Origin: Methylobacillus flagellatus KT
GTDB lineage: Bacteria > Pseudomonadota > Gammaproteobacteria > Burkholderiales > Methylophilaceae
DNA: 64,000 nucleotides
Direction of reading: 5' to 3'
Assembly: GCF_000013705.1 (NCBI RefSeq)
Contig: NC_007947.1
Coordinates: 248,001-312,000 of the forward strand
In this document: positions 9,177-18,400 of the stretch, one piece after another
Layout of the letters: each line of letters starts with the position of its first letter
Position numbering within the stretch: the first letter of the stretch is position 1
Made by a program: the position numbers and the translations under genes
The notes under the pieces: generated by a model
The model's database searches: none
Seen by the model: only the letters and a program-made list of their open reading frames with translations
What the model was told of the DNA's origin: nothing

Positions 9177-9821
9177 ATGATTACTATCGCCCTTTCCAAG
9201 GGTCGCATTTTTGAGGAAACCACGCCTTTGCTTGCAGCGGCAGGGATTACCGCGCTTGAGGATCCTGAGGCATCGCGCAAGCTGATCCTGCCTACCAATC
9301 GCTCCGATGTCCGTCTGATCATCGTGCGGGCCACCGATGTGCCGACTTACGTACAATACGGCGCCGCCGATCTGGGGATTGCAGGCAAGGACGTGCTGGA
9401 CGAACATGGCGGCGAAGGCTTGTACCAGCCGCTGGACCTGAACATTGCGCGTTGCCGCATGATGGTCGCGGTCCGCGAGGATTTCGACTATGTTGGCTCC
9501 ATTCGCCGCGGTGCGCGGCTCAAGGTCGTGACCAAGTACGTCAAGACTGCGCGTGAGCATTTCGCGGCCAAGGGTATGCATGTCGACCTCATCAAGCTCT
9601 ATGGCTCGATGGAGCTCGGCCCCCTGGTTGGCCTGGCTGATGCCATCGTGGACTTGGTCAGTACAGGCGGTACTTTGCGTGCCAACAACCTCAAGGCGGT
9701 AGAGGAAATTACCGACATCAGTTCGCGCCTCGTCGTGAACCAGGCGTCACTCAAGCTCAAGCGCGACCAGTTGCAGCCCATCATGGATGCGTTTGCCCAG
9801 GCCGTGGCGGCCAATCAATAA
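9177..9821 (+). CDS. hisG: ATP phosphoribosyltransferase, short form HisG
   Basis: Catalyses the first step of histidine synthesis, joining ATP and PRPP. At 214 residues it is the short form, which lacks the C-terminal regulatory domain and in known cases needs HisZ for activity and feedback control. HisZ is not in this window. The PRPP-binding loop is at [15 protein letters not shown] (residue about 158). It heads the hisGDC group and is followed 14 bases later by hisD. Confidence 0.95.
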   Translation: MITIALSKGRIFEETTPLLAAAGITALEDPEASRKLILPTNRSDVRLIIVRATDVPTYVQYGAADLGIAGKDVLDEHGGEGLYQPLDLNIARCRMMVAVREDFDYVGSIRRGARLKVVTKYVKTAREHFAAKGMHVDLIKLYGSMELGPLVGLADAIVDLVSTGGTLRANNLKAVEEITDISSRLVVNQASLKLKRDQLQPIMDAFAQAVAANQ

Positions 9822-9835
9822 CCCAGGTTGAAATC

Positions 9836-11134
9836 ATGAATATCAGACGTTTTTCTACAAGCGATGCAAGTTTTGATCAGGACCTAAAAGCCCTGCTTGC
9901 ATTTGAGACCGCACAAGACGACACGATAGACAACGTCGTGGCGGACATTCTGCGCAATGTCAAAACCCGTGGCGATGCTGCCGTGCTGGAATATACTCAG
10001 CGTTTCGACCGACTGGATGCGCAATCCATGGCCCAGCTCGAAATCGCCGAGGCCGAGCTCCATGCCGCCCTGGATGGTCTGCCCGCTGAGCAGCGCGAAG
10101 CATTGCAGCAGGCGGCGCAACGTGTGCGGGATTACCACGAGAAACAGCTGATGTCCTCCTGGACCTATACCGAGGCAGACGGTACCTTGCTCGGGCAGCA
10201 GGTCACTGCGCTGGACCGCGTCGGCCTCTATGTGCCCGGTGGCAAGGCGGCTTATCCGTCTTCTGTGCTCATGAATGCAATCCCAGCCAAGGTCGCTGGG
10301 GTGCAGGAGCTCATCATGGTGGTGCCGACCCCGGGTGGGGAAAAGAATCAACTGGTGCTAGCAGCTGCGGCGGTGTGCGGCGTCGATCGCGTCTTTTGTA
10401 TCGGCGGAGCCCAGGCAGTAGGTGCATTGGCGTATGGCACGGAAACCGTGCCGCAGGTCGACAAGATCGTCGGCCCCGGCAATGCCTATGTGGCGGCAGC
10501 CAAGCGCCGCGTGTTCGGCGTGGTGGGCATCGACATGGTGGCCGGTCCGTCTGAAATCCTCGTGATCTGCGACGGCAAGACCAATCCCGACTGGGTGGCG
10601 ATGGATTTGTTTTCCCAGGCCGAGCACGATGAGCTGGCGCAAGCCATCCTGCTGTCGCCTGATGCCGCTTTCCTCGATGCGGTGCAAGCCAGTATCGAGA
10701 GGTTGGTCGAGGAAATGCCGCGCAAGGAGATTATCCGCACCTCGCTTCAGAACCGCGGCGCCCTCATCAAGGTGAATGATCTGGACCAGGCGGCGGAGAT
10801 TGCCAACTATATCGCGCCTGAGCACTTGGAACTGTCGGTGGATGATCCGCTGACATACAGCAAGAAAATCCGCCACGCGGGTGCCATCTTCATGGGGCGC
10901 GACACTTGCGAGGCATTGGGAGATTACTGCGCTGGCCCGAACCACGTCCTGCCTACATCCCGTACCGCACGCTTTTCATCGCCGCTCGGCGTCTATGACT
11001 TCCAGAAGCGCTCCAGCCTGATCATGGTGTCCAGCGCCGGCGCGCAGAAGTTAGGCCGTGTGGCGGCCACCTTGGCCTATGGCGAAGGCTTGCAGGCGCA
11101 CGCTCGTTCTGCTGAATTCCGCTTGAAGGGGTGA
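9836..11134 (+). CDS. hisD: Histidinol dehydrogenase HisD
   Basis: Zinc enzyme that oxidises L-histidinol to histidine in two NAD-dependent steps, the last reactions of the pathway. At 432 residues it is full length. Landmarks are [29 protein letters not shown], the MVAGPSEI signature and SQAEHDE with metal- and substrate-binding residues, then APEHLEL near residue 325. Its stop overlaps the hisC start by four bases. Confidence 0.97.
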   Translation: MNIRRFSTSDASFDQDLKALLAFETAQDDTIDNVVADILRNVKTRGDAAVLEYTQRFDRLDAQSMAQLEIAEAELHAALDGLPAEQREALQQAAQRVRDYHEKQLMSSWTYTEADGTLLGQQVTALDRVGLYVPGGKAAYPSSVLMNAIPAKVAGVQELIMVVPTPGGEKNQLVLAAAAVCGVDRVFCIGGAQAVGALAYGTETVPQVDKIVGPGNAYVAAAKRRVFGVVGIDMVAGPSEILVICDGKTNPDWVAMDLFSQAEHDELAQAILLSPDAAFLDAVQASIERLVEEMPRKEIIRTSLQNRGALIKVNDLDQAAEIANYIAPEHLELSVDDPLTYSKKIRHAGAIFMGRDTCEALGDYCAGPNHVLPTSRTARFSSPLGVYDFQKRSSLIMVSSAGAQKLGRVAATLAYGEGLQAHARSAEFRLKG

Positions 11135-12201
11135 TCTTGAGCAAGTTCTGGAGCGCGATTGTGCATGAGCTGACGCCCTATGTTCCAGGGGAGCAGCCTA
11201 AACTGACCAATCTGGTCAAGCTCAATACCAATGAGAATCCCTATGGACCAAGCCCCAAGGTACTTGCTGCACTTGAGGCGGAGGTGGCAGACAGCCTGCG
11301 CCTGTATCCTGATCCGACCTCGGCCAAACTGGTACAGGCCGTGGCGAAATTCTATAACGTGCCTGCCACGCATGTGTTTGTCGGCAACGGCTCCGATGAA
11401 GTGCTGGCCCACACTTTTCAGGCATTGCTCAAGCATGATCAGCCGATTCTGTTTCCTGACATCACTTATAGTTTTTACCCGGTATATTGCGGATTGTATG
11501 GGATCGAATACCAGACCATCGCCTTGAATGATGAATTCCAAATTGATGTAAGCGATTACAAACGCCCGAACGGTGGCATCATCTTCCCCAATCCAAATGC
11601 ACCGACGGGTTGCGGCCTGCCGCTTGCTGAGATCGAACGGCTGCTCGAGGTGAATACCGAGTCGGTAGTGGTAGTCGACGAAGCGTATGTCGACTTCGGT
11701 GCCGAATCGGTAGTGGGACTGGTTGCCCGGTATCCCAACCTGCTGGTGACGCATACCATGTCCAAGGCACGCTCCCTGGCTGGTCTTCGTGTTGGCTATG
11801 CCATCGGGCAGCCACCCCTGATTGAAGCATTGACCCGGGTCAAGGATAGCTTCAACTCCTATCCGCTGGACCGCTTTGCAATCAGCGGCGCTACCGCGGC
11901 AATCGAAGACAAGGCCTACTTTGAAGAAACCTGCCGCAAGGTGGTTGCCACCAGGCAGGCGCTGGTCAGGGAGTTACAGGCTTTGGGGTTTTTCGTGCTA
12001 CCCTCCGTTGCCAATTTCATTTTTGCGCGTCATGGCAAGCGCAGCGGTGATGAGCTGGCTGCCAGTTTGCGTGCACGCAACATCATCGTGAGGCATTTCA
12101 GCAAACCTGCCCGTATCAGTGATTTCTTGCGGATTACGATTGGCACCGATGTCCAGTCGCAGGCGCTGGTCGAGGCTCTGAAAGACATTTTGATTCATTG
12201 A
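11131..12201 (+). CDS. hisC: Histidinol-phosphate aminotransferase HisC
   Basis: PLP-dependent aminotransferase converting imidazole-acetol phosphate to histidinol phosphate. It is 356 residues with [12 protein letters not shown] near the N-terminus, the FPNPNAPTG motif, VVDEAYVDF and the PLP-lysine region [14 protein letters not shown] (lysine about residue 212). The start is a GTG overlapping hisD by four bases, indicating coupling. The operon is then interrupted by the hexulose-6-phosphate synthase gene before hisB resumes. Confidence 0.95.
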   Translation: MILSKFWSAIVHELTPYVPGEQPKLTNLVKLNTNENPYGPSPKVLAALEAEVADSLRLYPDPTSAKLVQAVAKFYNVPATHVFVGNGSDEVLAHTFQALLKHDQPILFPDITYSFYPVYCGLYGIEYQTIALNDEFQIDVSDYKRPNGGIIFPNPNAPTGCGLPLAEIERLLEVNTESVVVVDEAYVDFGAESVVGLVARYPNLLVTHTMSKARSLAGLRVGYAIGQPPLIEALTRVKDSFNSYPLDRFAISGATAAIEDKAYFEETCRKVVATRQALVRELQALGFFVLPSVANFIFARHGKRSGDELAASLRARNIIVRHFSKPARISDFLRITIGTDVQSQALVEALKDILIH

Positions 12202-12346
12202 GGATTGGTGTATTCGGTAGGCTATGACATTGATTCCCTGATAAATTAAGAGAATGCTGCACCATTACTTCCCTTAATCAATGGAAAAAATGTATCATAG
12301 CGCGGTCAGTACATCATAATTCTGTAATTAAAGCGGAGGAAGCATC

Positions 12347-13033
12347 GTGGCAAAACCATTAGTTCAAATGGCATTAGATTCACTAGATTTCGATCAGACT
12401 GTAGCGCTTGCTACGACTGTTGCACCACATGTTGATATTCTTGAAATCGGTACTCCTTGTATCAAGTACAACGGTATCAAGTTGCTGGAGACTCTCCGCG
12501 CAAAGTTCCCTAACAACAAGATCCTGGTTGACCTGAAGACCATGGATGCTGGTTTTTACGAAGCAGAGCCTTTCTACAAGGCAGGTGCCGACATCGTGAC
12601 CGTGCTCGGCACTGCTGACATTGGCACGATCAAAGGCGTCATTGATGTTGCCAACAAATACGGCAAGAAGGCTCAAGTCGACCTGATCAACGTGACTGAC
12701 AAGGCTGCACGCACCAAGGAAGTGGCCAAGCTCGGCGCTCACATCATTGGCGTTCACACTGGTTTGGATCAACAGGCTGCTGGTCAGACACCGTTTGCCG
12801 ATCTCAACCTTGTTTCCAGCCTGAACCTGGGTGTTGACATTTCCGTAGCTGGTGGCGTGAAGGCGACTACCGCCAAACAAGTGGTTGATGCAGGTGCCAC
12901 AATTGTTGTTGCTGGTGCGGCTATCTATGGTGCTGCCGATCCTGCTGCTGCTGCTGCTGAAATCAGCGCTGCGGCCAAGGGTACACAAAGCAGTGGTGGC
13001 CTGTTTGGCTGGCTGAAGAAACTGTTCAGCTAA
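12347..13033 (+). CDS. hps: 3-hexulose-6-phosphate synthase
   Basis: Key enzyme of the ribulose monophosphate cycle: aldol addition of formaldehyde to ribulose 5-phosphate, giving hexulose 6-phosphate. It belongs to the orotidine decarboxylase superfamily and shows the DxKxxD motif at D62, K64 and D67, plus VAGGVK and GAAIYGA phosphate-binding loops. A GTG start follows a GGAGGA ribosome site. The gene is 228 residues, about 18 longer than the classical enzyme as I recall it; the extra tail ends GGLFGWLKKLFS, a likely amphipathic helix. Its 145-bp upstream gap and its own terminator suggest a separate strong transcript inside the histidine operon. No phosphohexulose isomerase gene is nearby. 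Confidence 0.96.
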   Translation: MAKPLVQMALDSLDFDQTVALATTVAPHVDILEIGTPCIKYNGIKLLETLRAKFPNNKILVDLKTMDAGFYEAEPFYKAGADIVTVLGTADIGTIKGVIDVANKYGKKAQVDLINVTDKAARTKEVAKLGAHIIGVHTGLDQQAAGQTPFADLNLVSSLNLGVDISVAGGVKATTAKQVVDAGATIVVAGAAIYGAADPAAAAAEISAAAKGTQSSGGLFGWLKKLFS

Positions 13034-13047
13034 TTAAGCTTTGTCGC

Positions 13048-13132
13048 GGCATGCCTTGTTGGCATGCCTGCATTAGCTTGTCTGGAACCGTTGCAAGACT
13101 GCGTGGACTGTTTTGCAACGGTTTTGATTTTT
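13048..13132 (+). terminator. Terminator after hexulose-6-phosphate synthase
   Basis: A palindrome GGCATGCC-ttgtt-GGCATGCC (13048-13068) is followed by a perfect 11-bp stem, AACCGTTGCAA (13086-13096) with TTGCAACGGTT (13113-13123), and a T-rich tail to 13132. It would end the hps transcript just before hisB, which begins at 13145, so hisB and later genes need read-through or their own promoter. Confidence 0.75.
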
Positions 13133-13144
13133 GAGACTGATTGA

Positions 13145-13741
13145 ATGACTGCCATGCGTAACGCTGAAGTGAGCCGCAATACCCTGGAAACCAAGATTGC
13201 CGTTGCCATCAACTTGGATGGTACGGGTATATCCAGGCTGAATAGCGGAGTCGGTTTTTTCGACCATATGCTGGACCAGATTGCACGGCATGGCATGATG
13301 GATATCAGCGTCGAGTGCCAGGGAGACCTGCATATCGATGCGCACCATACCGTTGAGGATGTGGGTATCGCCTTGGGGCAGGCGTTTAGCAAGGCCCTGG
13401 GCGACAAGAAAGGCATACGACGCTATGCGCATGCCTATGTGCCGCTGGACGAAGCCCTGTCGCGGGTCGTGCTGGATATTTCCGGGCGGCCAGGACTCGA
13501 GTTCAATGTGGAGTTTACTCGAGCCCGCATTGGGGAGTTTGATGTTGACCTGGTTAGTGAATTCTTCCAGGGATTTGTCAATCACGCTGCTATCACGCTG
13601 CATATAGACAATTTACGCGGCAAAAATGCGCACCATCAAGCAGAAACCATTTTCAAGGCATTTGGCCGTGCTTTGCGCGCTGCAGTTGAACTCGACCCCC
13701 GTATGGTGGGTATAATGCCTTCAACTAAAGGCAGCTTATAG
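13145..13741 (+). CDS. hisB: Imidazoleglycerol-phosphate dehydratase HisB
   Basis: Manganese-dependent dehydratase of histidine synthesis (IGP to imidazole-acetol phosphate). It is the monofunctional form of 198 residues, so histidinol-phosphate phosphatase must be a separate gene outside this window. The two metal-binding repeats are [10 protein letters not shown] and [10 protein letters not shown], with [16 protein letters not shown] near residue 36. A second ATG at 13154 could also serve as start. It follows the hps terminator. Confidence 0.95.
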   Translation: MTAMRNAEVSRNTLETKIAVAINLDGTGISRLNSGVGFFDHMLDQIARHGMMDISVECQGDLHIDAHHTVEDVGIALGQAFSKALGDKKGIRRYAHAYVPLDEALSRVVLDISGRPGLEFNVEFTRARIGEFDVDLVSEFFQGFVNHAAITLHIDNLRGKNAHHQAETIFKAFGRALRAAVELDPRMVGIMPSTKGSL

Positions 13742-13769
13742 ATTTTTTCGGTTTTCTACCGATCCTACC

Positions 13770-14414
13770 ATGACAGATATAGCCGTTGTTGATTATGGCA
13801 TGGGCAATTTACGCTCCGTGTCCAAGGCGCTGGAGCATGTCGCCCCCAACCAGACTGTGATTGTGACCAGTGACCCGGCACAGATTGCCGCCGCCCGTCG
13901 CGTGGTGTTCCCTGGTCAAGGTGCCATGCCAGATTGCATGCGCGAGCTGGATGCGCGCGGCTTGCGGAATGCCGTTATTGCCGCTGCCGCCGAAAAGCCA
14001 TTCTTGGGGATCTGCATTGGCTTGCAGTTGCTGTTCGAGCATAGCGAAGAAGGAAATGCTGCCGGTTTGGGGGTACTCAAAGGCAAGGTAAAGCGCTTTG
14101 CGGCGGCAGAGATGCACGATGAGCACGGAGCCAAACTCAAGGTGCCGCATATGGGTTGGAATCAGGTCTACCAGAGCCTGGAGCATCCGCTATGGCATGG
14201 TATTGCCGACGGTGAACGTTTCTATTACGTGCATAGTTATTACGTTTTACCGGAAGATGCTGGACTGGCTGCGGGCTATAGTGAGTATCCCAAGCGGTTC
14301 ACCAGTTCCATTGCCCGCGGTAACCTGTTTGCTGTCCAGTTCCATCCGGAGAAGAGCCATGATGCCGGGCTCAAGCTTCTTTCCAACTTCGTCCGGTGGG
14401 ACGGGGTGTTTTAA
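13770..14414 (+). CDS. hisH: Imidazole glycerol phosphate synthase, glutaminase subunit HisH
   Basis: Class I glutamine amidotransferase that releases ammonia from glutamine and channels it to HisF. It is 214 residues. The catalytic cysteine lies in FLGICIGLQLLFE near residue 84, and the His-Glu pair in VQFHPEKSHDAG near 192. HisF lies two genes downstream in the same operon. Confidence 0.96.
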   Translation: MTDIAVVDYGMGNLRSVSKALEHVAPNQTVIVTSDPAQIAAARRVVFPGQGAMPDCMRELDARGLRNAVIAAAAEKPFLGICIGLQLLFEHSEEGNAAGLGVLKGKVKRFAAAEMHDEHGAKLKVPHMGWNQVYQSLEHPLWHGIADGERFYYVHSYYVLPEDAGLAAGYSEYPKRFTSSIARGNLFAVQFHPEKSHDAGLKLLSNFVRWDGVF

Positions 14415-14433
14415 TCATTAATTTGTCAATATC

Positions 14434-15177
14434 ATGCTGATTATTCCTGCTATCGACCTGAAAGATGGTCATTGTGTTCGTTTGAAACAGGGTTTGATGG
14501 AAGATGCCACTGTATTTTCCGAGGATCCCGGCGCCATGGCCAGGCACTGGGTTGACCAGGGTGGCAAGCGCTTGCACCTGGTAGATTTGAATGGTGCGTT
14601 TGCTGGCAAGCCTGTCAATGAGGGCGCCATCAAGGCAATTGTCAAGGCTGTTGGCAACGATATTCCTATCCAGCTTGGTGGTGGTATTCGCGATCTGGAT
14701 ACGATAGAGCGTTACTTGGATGATGGCATCAGTTATGTGATTGTGGGCACTGCTGCCGTCAAGAGTCCCGGATTCCTCCATGAGGCATGCTATGCATTCC
14801 CTGGGCAGATCATGGTGGGTCTGGATGCCAAGGATGGCAAGGTGGCCGTGGATGGCTGGTCCAAGCTGACTGGCCACGACGTGATCGACCTCGCCAAGAA
14901 GTTCGAGGATTACGGCGTGGAAGCCGTGGTGTACACTGATATCGGTCGTGATGGCATGTTAACGGGTGTCAATATCGAAGCGACCGTGGCTTTGGCCCAA
15001 GCGCTGACCATTCCCGTCATCGCCAGTGGCGGCGTCACTAACTTGGATGACGTGCGTCGCTTGGCCGAAGTCGAAAGCGAAGGCATCATTGGAGCAATTA
15101 CAGGCCGCGCAATTTACGAAGGAACATTGAATTTTACCGAAGCTCAGGCGCTCGCGGATGAGCTGAGTCAGATATGA
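14434..15177 (+). CDS. hisA: ProFAR isomerase HisA
   Basis: TIM-barrel isomerase that opens the ribose ring of ProFAR in histidine synthesis, 247 residues. The catalytic aspartates lie in [17 protein letters not shown] (D8 region) and [14 protein letters not shown] (D about 170), with GGGIRD and ASGGVT phosphate loops. Its stop overlaps the hisF start by four bases. Confidence 0.96.
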
Positions 15178-15932
15178 GTCTAGCCAAGCGCATTATTCCC
15201 TGTTTGGATGTGACAAATGGGCGCGTGGTCAAAGGTGTCAATTTTCTCGAATTGCGTGATGCTGGCGACCCAGTGGAAATTGCGCGACGTTATGATGAGC
15301 AGGGTGCCGACGAGCTGACCTTCCTGGATATTACTGCCAGCTCGGATAACCGTGGCTTGATGCTAGGCATCATCGAACAGGTGGCTTCTCAGGTGTTCAT
15401 TCCCCTGACGGTCGGCGGCGGGGTGCGTGAAGTAGAGGATATCCGCCGCTTGCTCAATGCAGGTGCTGACAAGGTCAGCATCAATACCGCCGCTGTGACC
15501 AATCCACAGCTGGTGGCAGACGCGGCGTCGCGTTTTGGTTCGCAATGTATTGTCGTCGCGATTGATGCCAAGCAAGTGGGTGATCATTGGGAGATTTTTA
15601 CCCATGGCGGGCGTACGCCAACCGGCCTCAATGCCGTTGACTGGGCGCGGAAAATGGTCGAGCTTGGAGCGGGTGAGTTGCTTGTCACCAGCATGGATCG
15701 CGATGGTACCAAAATGGGGTTCAACCTCCCGCTCAACCGTGCAATCAGTGAGGCAGTCGATGTTCCTATCATTGCATCGGGCGGTGTGGGCAACCTGGTG
15801 CACTTGGTTGAAGGCGTCAGGGAAGGGGGTGCGGATGCAGTACTGGCTGCCAGCATCTTCCATTACGGTGAGTATACGGTGCGCCAAGCCAAGGAGTATA
15901 TGCGCGATCAGGGAATCGAGGTGCGCTTATGA
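15174..15932 (+). CDS. hisF: Imidazole glycerol phosphate synthase cyclase HisF
   Basis: Cyclase subunit that uses ammonia from HisH to form imidazole-glycerol phosphate and AICAR. It is a 252-residue TIM barrel related to HisA, with [15 protein letters not shown] (catalytic D11), [22 protein letters not shown] (catalytic D about 130) and ASGGVGN. It overlaps hisA and hisI by four bases each, so the three are tightly coupled. Confidence 0.97.
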
Positions 15933-16321
15933 GCGATACATGGCTGGATAAGGTCCATTGGACGCCGGATGGCTTGGTACCCGTTATCGCACAGGAGGCA
16001 GGTACAAACAAGGTGCTGATGTTCGCGTGGATGAACCGCGAGTCATTGCGGCTCACGGCTGAAACCGGCCAGGCAGTGTACTGGTCGCGTTCCCGTAACC
16101 GCCTTTGGCATAAGGGCGAAGAGTCTGGCCATGTGCAGAAGGTGCACGAGATCAGGTTGGATTGCGACGAGGACGTCATCCTCATTCTGGTCGAGCAGGT
16201 AGGCGGCATCGCATGCCATACTGGCCGCCACAATTGCTTTTTTCAGAAACTGGAGCAGGACGGTTGGGTTACCGATCAGGCCATCATCAAGAACCCCGAG
16301 GATATTTATCACCATGAGTGA
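15929..16321 (+). CDS. hisI: Phosphoribosyl-AMP cyclohydrolase HisI
   Basis: Zinc enzyme hydrolysing phosphoribosyl-AMP, step three of histidine synthesis. It is the monofunctional 130-residue form; HisE is encoded separately just downstream. [17 protein letters not shown], the [11 protein letters not shown] motif and the metal-binding [12 protein letters not shown] and [11 protein letters not shown] cysteines and histidines are present. It overlaps hisF by four and hisE by eight bases. Confidence 0.96.
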
Positions 16322-16634
16322 TGTGCTGGATAGGCTTGCTGAACTGCTGGAGCAGCGCAAGAGCGCAGACCCGCAGTCATCTTATGTTGCCAAGCTGTAT
16401 GCCAAGGGCACGGATGCGATTTTGAAGAAAATTGGCGAAGAGGCGACTGAAGCTATCATCGCCGCCAAGGATGGGGATGCGGAGCAAATCGTATATGAAA
16501 CAGCCGATCTCTGGTTCCATAGCTTAGTTATGCTGGCGAACGCTGGGTTAGGCCCTCAGGATGTGTTGCGCGAGCTGGCAAGACGAGAAGGTTTATCGGG
16601 GCTTGAGGAAAAGGCCTCCCGTCCGGTAGAGTGA
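16314..16634 (+). CDS. hisE: Phosphoribosyl-ATP pyrophosphatase HisE
   Basis: Removes pyrophosphate from phosphoribosyl-ATP, step two of the pathway. It is a 106-residue all-helical MazG-fold protein with the conserved [20 protein letters not shown] and [12 protein letters not shown] segments carrying the magnesium-binding acidic residues. It is the last his gene of the operon and overlaps hisI. Confidence 0.95.
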   Translation: MSDVLDRLAELLEQRKSADPQSSYVAKLYAKGTDAILKKIGEEATEAIIAAKDGDAEQIVYETADLWFHSLVMLANAGLGPQDVLRELARREGLSGLEEKASRPVE

Positions 16635-16661
16635 TGGGTAAGATTGTTGGATAGGGACGCA

Positions 16662-17006
16662 ATGTCAATGAGTGCTGACTGTATTTTCTGTAAGATAGTG
16701 ACTAATGATATCCCTGCGCGCAAGTTTCACGAGGATGAAGAGGTCATTGCATTTCACGATATTCGTCCTATTGCACCGGTGCACTTTCTCCTCGTCCCCA
16801 AGGAGCATGTCGCGAGCCTGGCGGACTGTGATGCTACTCACCAGGCCTTGCTCGGAAAGATATTGTTATTAGCGCCCAGGCTCGCTTCCCAGTTAGGCCT
16901 GAAAGGATTCCGCACCATGATCAATACTGGGCGTGAAGGCGGGCAAGAGGTGTTTCATTTACATGTGCATGTATTTGGCGGTGGCGATACATTGCCAAAG
17001 GTTTGA
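16662..17006 (+). CDS. HIT family hydrolase (HinT-like)
   Basis: Small HIT-domain nucleotide phosphoramidase of the HinT type, 114 residues. The histidine triad is visible as [12 protein letters not shown] near the C-terminus, with CIFCKIV at the start and the [14 protein letters not shown] stretch. ATG codons at 16662 and 16668 are both possible; AGGGA lies just upstream. It is the usual gene between hisE and tatA in betaproteobacteria and probably part of the same transcript. Confidence 0.92.
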   Translation: MSMSADCIFCKIVTNDIPARKFHEDEEVIAFHDIRPIAPVHFLLVPKEHVASLADCDATHQALLGKILLLAPRLASQLGLKGFRTMINTGREGGQEVFHLHVHVFGGGDTLPKV

Positions 17007-17023
17007 GATTAGGAGAACTAGAA

Positions 17024-17242
17024 ATGGGTTCATTCAGTATTTGGCATTGGCTGATCGTGCTGGCAATCGTGATTCTGATTTTCGGTACTAAGCGCCTGCG
17101 CAACCTAGGCAGTGATGTCGGTGGCGCTGTGAAAGGTTTCAAGGAGGCGGTGAACGAAGGCAAGTCCGCAGCGGCTGCGCTTGACGATGACGCTAAGGGA
17201 CAGACCGTTGAGAACGACGTCAGACAAAAGGAAAAGCAGTAA
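17024..17242 (+). CDS. tatA: Twin-arginine translocase subunit TatA
   Basis: Small membrane protein (72 residues) that oligomerises to form the passage for folded proteins in Tat export. It has one N-terminal helix ([18 protein letters not shown]), the FG hinge, an amphipathic helix ([20 protein letters not shown]) and a charged tail. The ATG at 17024 follows AGGAG. It heads the tatABC genes. Confidence 0.96.
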   Translation: MGSFSIWHWLIVLAIVILIFGTKRLRNLGSDVGGAVKGFKEAVNEGKSAAAALDDDAKGQTVENDVRQKEKQ

Positions 17243-17257
17243 CGGAGCGGGACGGCT

Positions 17258-17614
17258 GTGTTCGATATTGCCTTTTCGGAACTGGTTGTCATCGGCATCG
17301 TGGCGCTGGTAGTCATTGGTCCAGAAAAACTGCCCAAGGTCGCCCGTACCGTGGGCTTGCTGCTGGGGCGTGCACAGCGCTATGTCAATAACGTCAAATC
17401 TGACATCAGTCGCGAGTTGCGTTTCGATGAATTGCAGAGACTGCAGGCGGACATGCGGGATGCGGAGTCTGCCCTCAAGCAGACGGGTGCTAGCATAGAA
17501 CAAGATATACAAAGAATTGCATCGCCCGACAACGAAGGCACAGAAAGCACAGTCCCACGGAGCGATAGCTCTACTACTGATGATGGCTCCCAAGAGCGCG
17601 GCAGGCCAGATTGA
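17258..17614 (+). CDS. tatB: Twin-arginine translocase subunit TatB
   Basis: Tat receptor component, 118 residues. It has the N-terminal helix with Glu at residue 8 and the GPEKLP hinge typical of TatB, then a long amphipathic helix and a polar tail. The start is a GTG. Its stop overlaps the tatC TTG start (TTGA), so synthesis of the TatBC receptor pair is coupled. Confidence 0.95.
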   Translation: MFDIAFSELVVIGIVALVVIGPEKLPKVARTVGLLLGRAQRYVNNVKSDISRELRFDELQRLQADMRDAESALKQTGASIEQDIQRIASPDNEGTESTVPRSDSSTTDDGSQERGRPD

Positions 17615-18345
17615 ATAACGCTTCAGATACTTTCGTCTCGCACTTGATTGAGTTGCGTGACCGCTTGCTACGCATCATTATCGGTATCGTGCTGTGTACG
17701 CTGGTGTTGTTCCCGTTCGCCAACGACATTTACCAGTTTCTTGCCAAACCTCTGTTGCATAGCTTGCCCGTTGGCGGTCAAATGATTGCGACTGATGTCA
17801 CGACGCCATTCTTTGTGCCCATGAAAGTGGTATTTCTCACGGCATTCATACTTTCCCTGCCACACACCCTGTATCAAGTGTGGGCATTTGTCGCGCCAGG
17901 GCTTTATACACACGAGCGGCGCCTGATCGGGCCGCTTGTATTTGCGAGTACCGTGTTATTCCTGATGGGGATGGCATTCGCTTATTTTCTAGTGTTCCCC
18001 GTTGTCTTTGGCTTTATTACCCACACTGCGCCTGAAGGGGTGGCGGTGATGACGGATATTGGCAAGTACCTAGACTTTGCCATGACTCTTTTCATTGCAT
18101 TTGGATTGGCGTTTGAGGTGCCGGTTGCCGTGGTCCTGCTGGTGAGTGCTGGTGTCGTCAGTGTTGCATCCTTGCGCGAAGCGCGTTCATACGTGATTGT
18201 CGGAGCATTTGTCATCGGCGCTATTTTTACCCCGCCTGATGTGATTTCTCAGGTGATGCTGGCTGTGCCTTTATGGGTGCTGTACGAGGCCGGCATCCTA
18301 GTGGCCAGCTTGATCCAGAAAAAAGGCCAACGGCAACTGGATTAA
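17611..18345 (+). CDS. tatC: Twin-arginine translocase subunit TatC
   Basis: Polytopic core of the Tat receptor, 244 residues with six membrane helices. It recognises the twin-arginine signal. The conserved FVSHLIELRDRLLR N-terminus, FVPMKVVFLTAFILSLPHTLYQVWAFVAPGL stretch (read in two parts, residues 68-98) and FGLAFEVPV are all present. The start is TTG, overlapping tatB. It converges with the HtrA-type protease gene. Confidence 0.96.
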   Translation: MNNASDTFVSHLIELRDRLLRIIIGIVLCTLVLFPFANDIYQFLAKPLLHSLPVGGQMIATDVTTPFFVPMKVVFLTAFILSLPHTLYQVWAFVAPGLYTHERRLIGPLVFASTVLFLMGMAFAYFLVFPVVFGFITHTAPEGVAVMTDIGKYLDFAMTLFIAFGLAFEVPVAVVLLVSAGVVSVASLREARSYVIVGAFVIGAIFTPPDVISQVMLAVPLWVLYEAGILVASLIQKKGQRQLD

Positions 18346-18400
18346 TTGCATGAGCTGCATGAGCCGCAGCCCATTGCCGGTGCTGATGAACGACACATTC

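Noticed and set aside
12202..12346. Sigma-70 promoter for hps
   Set aside because: Several TATCAT- and CATAAT-like boxes exist but none has a convincing -35 at 16-18 bp, so no site was called although a promoter is likely.
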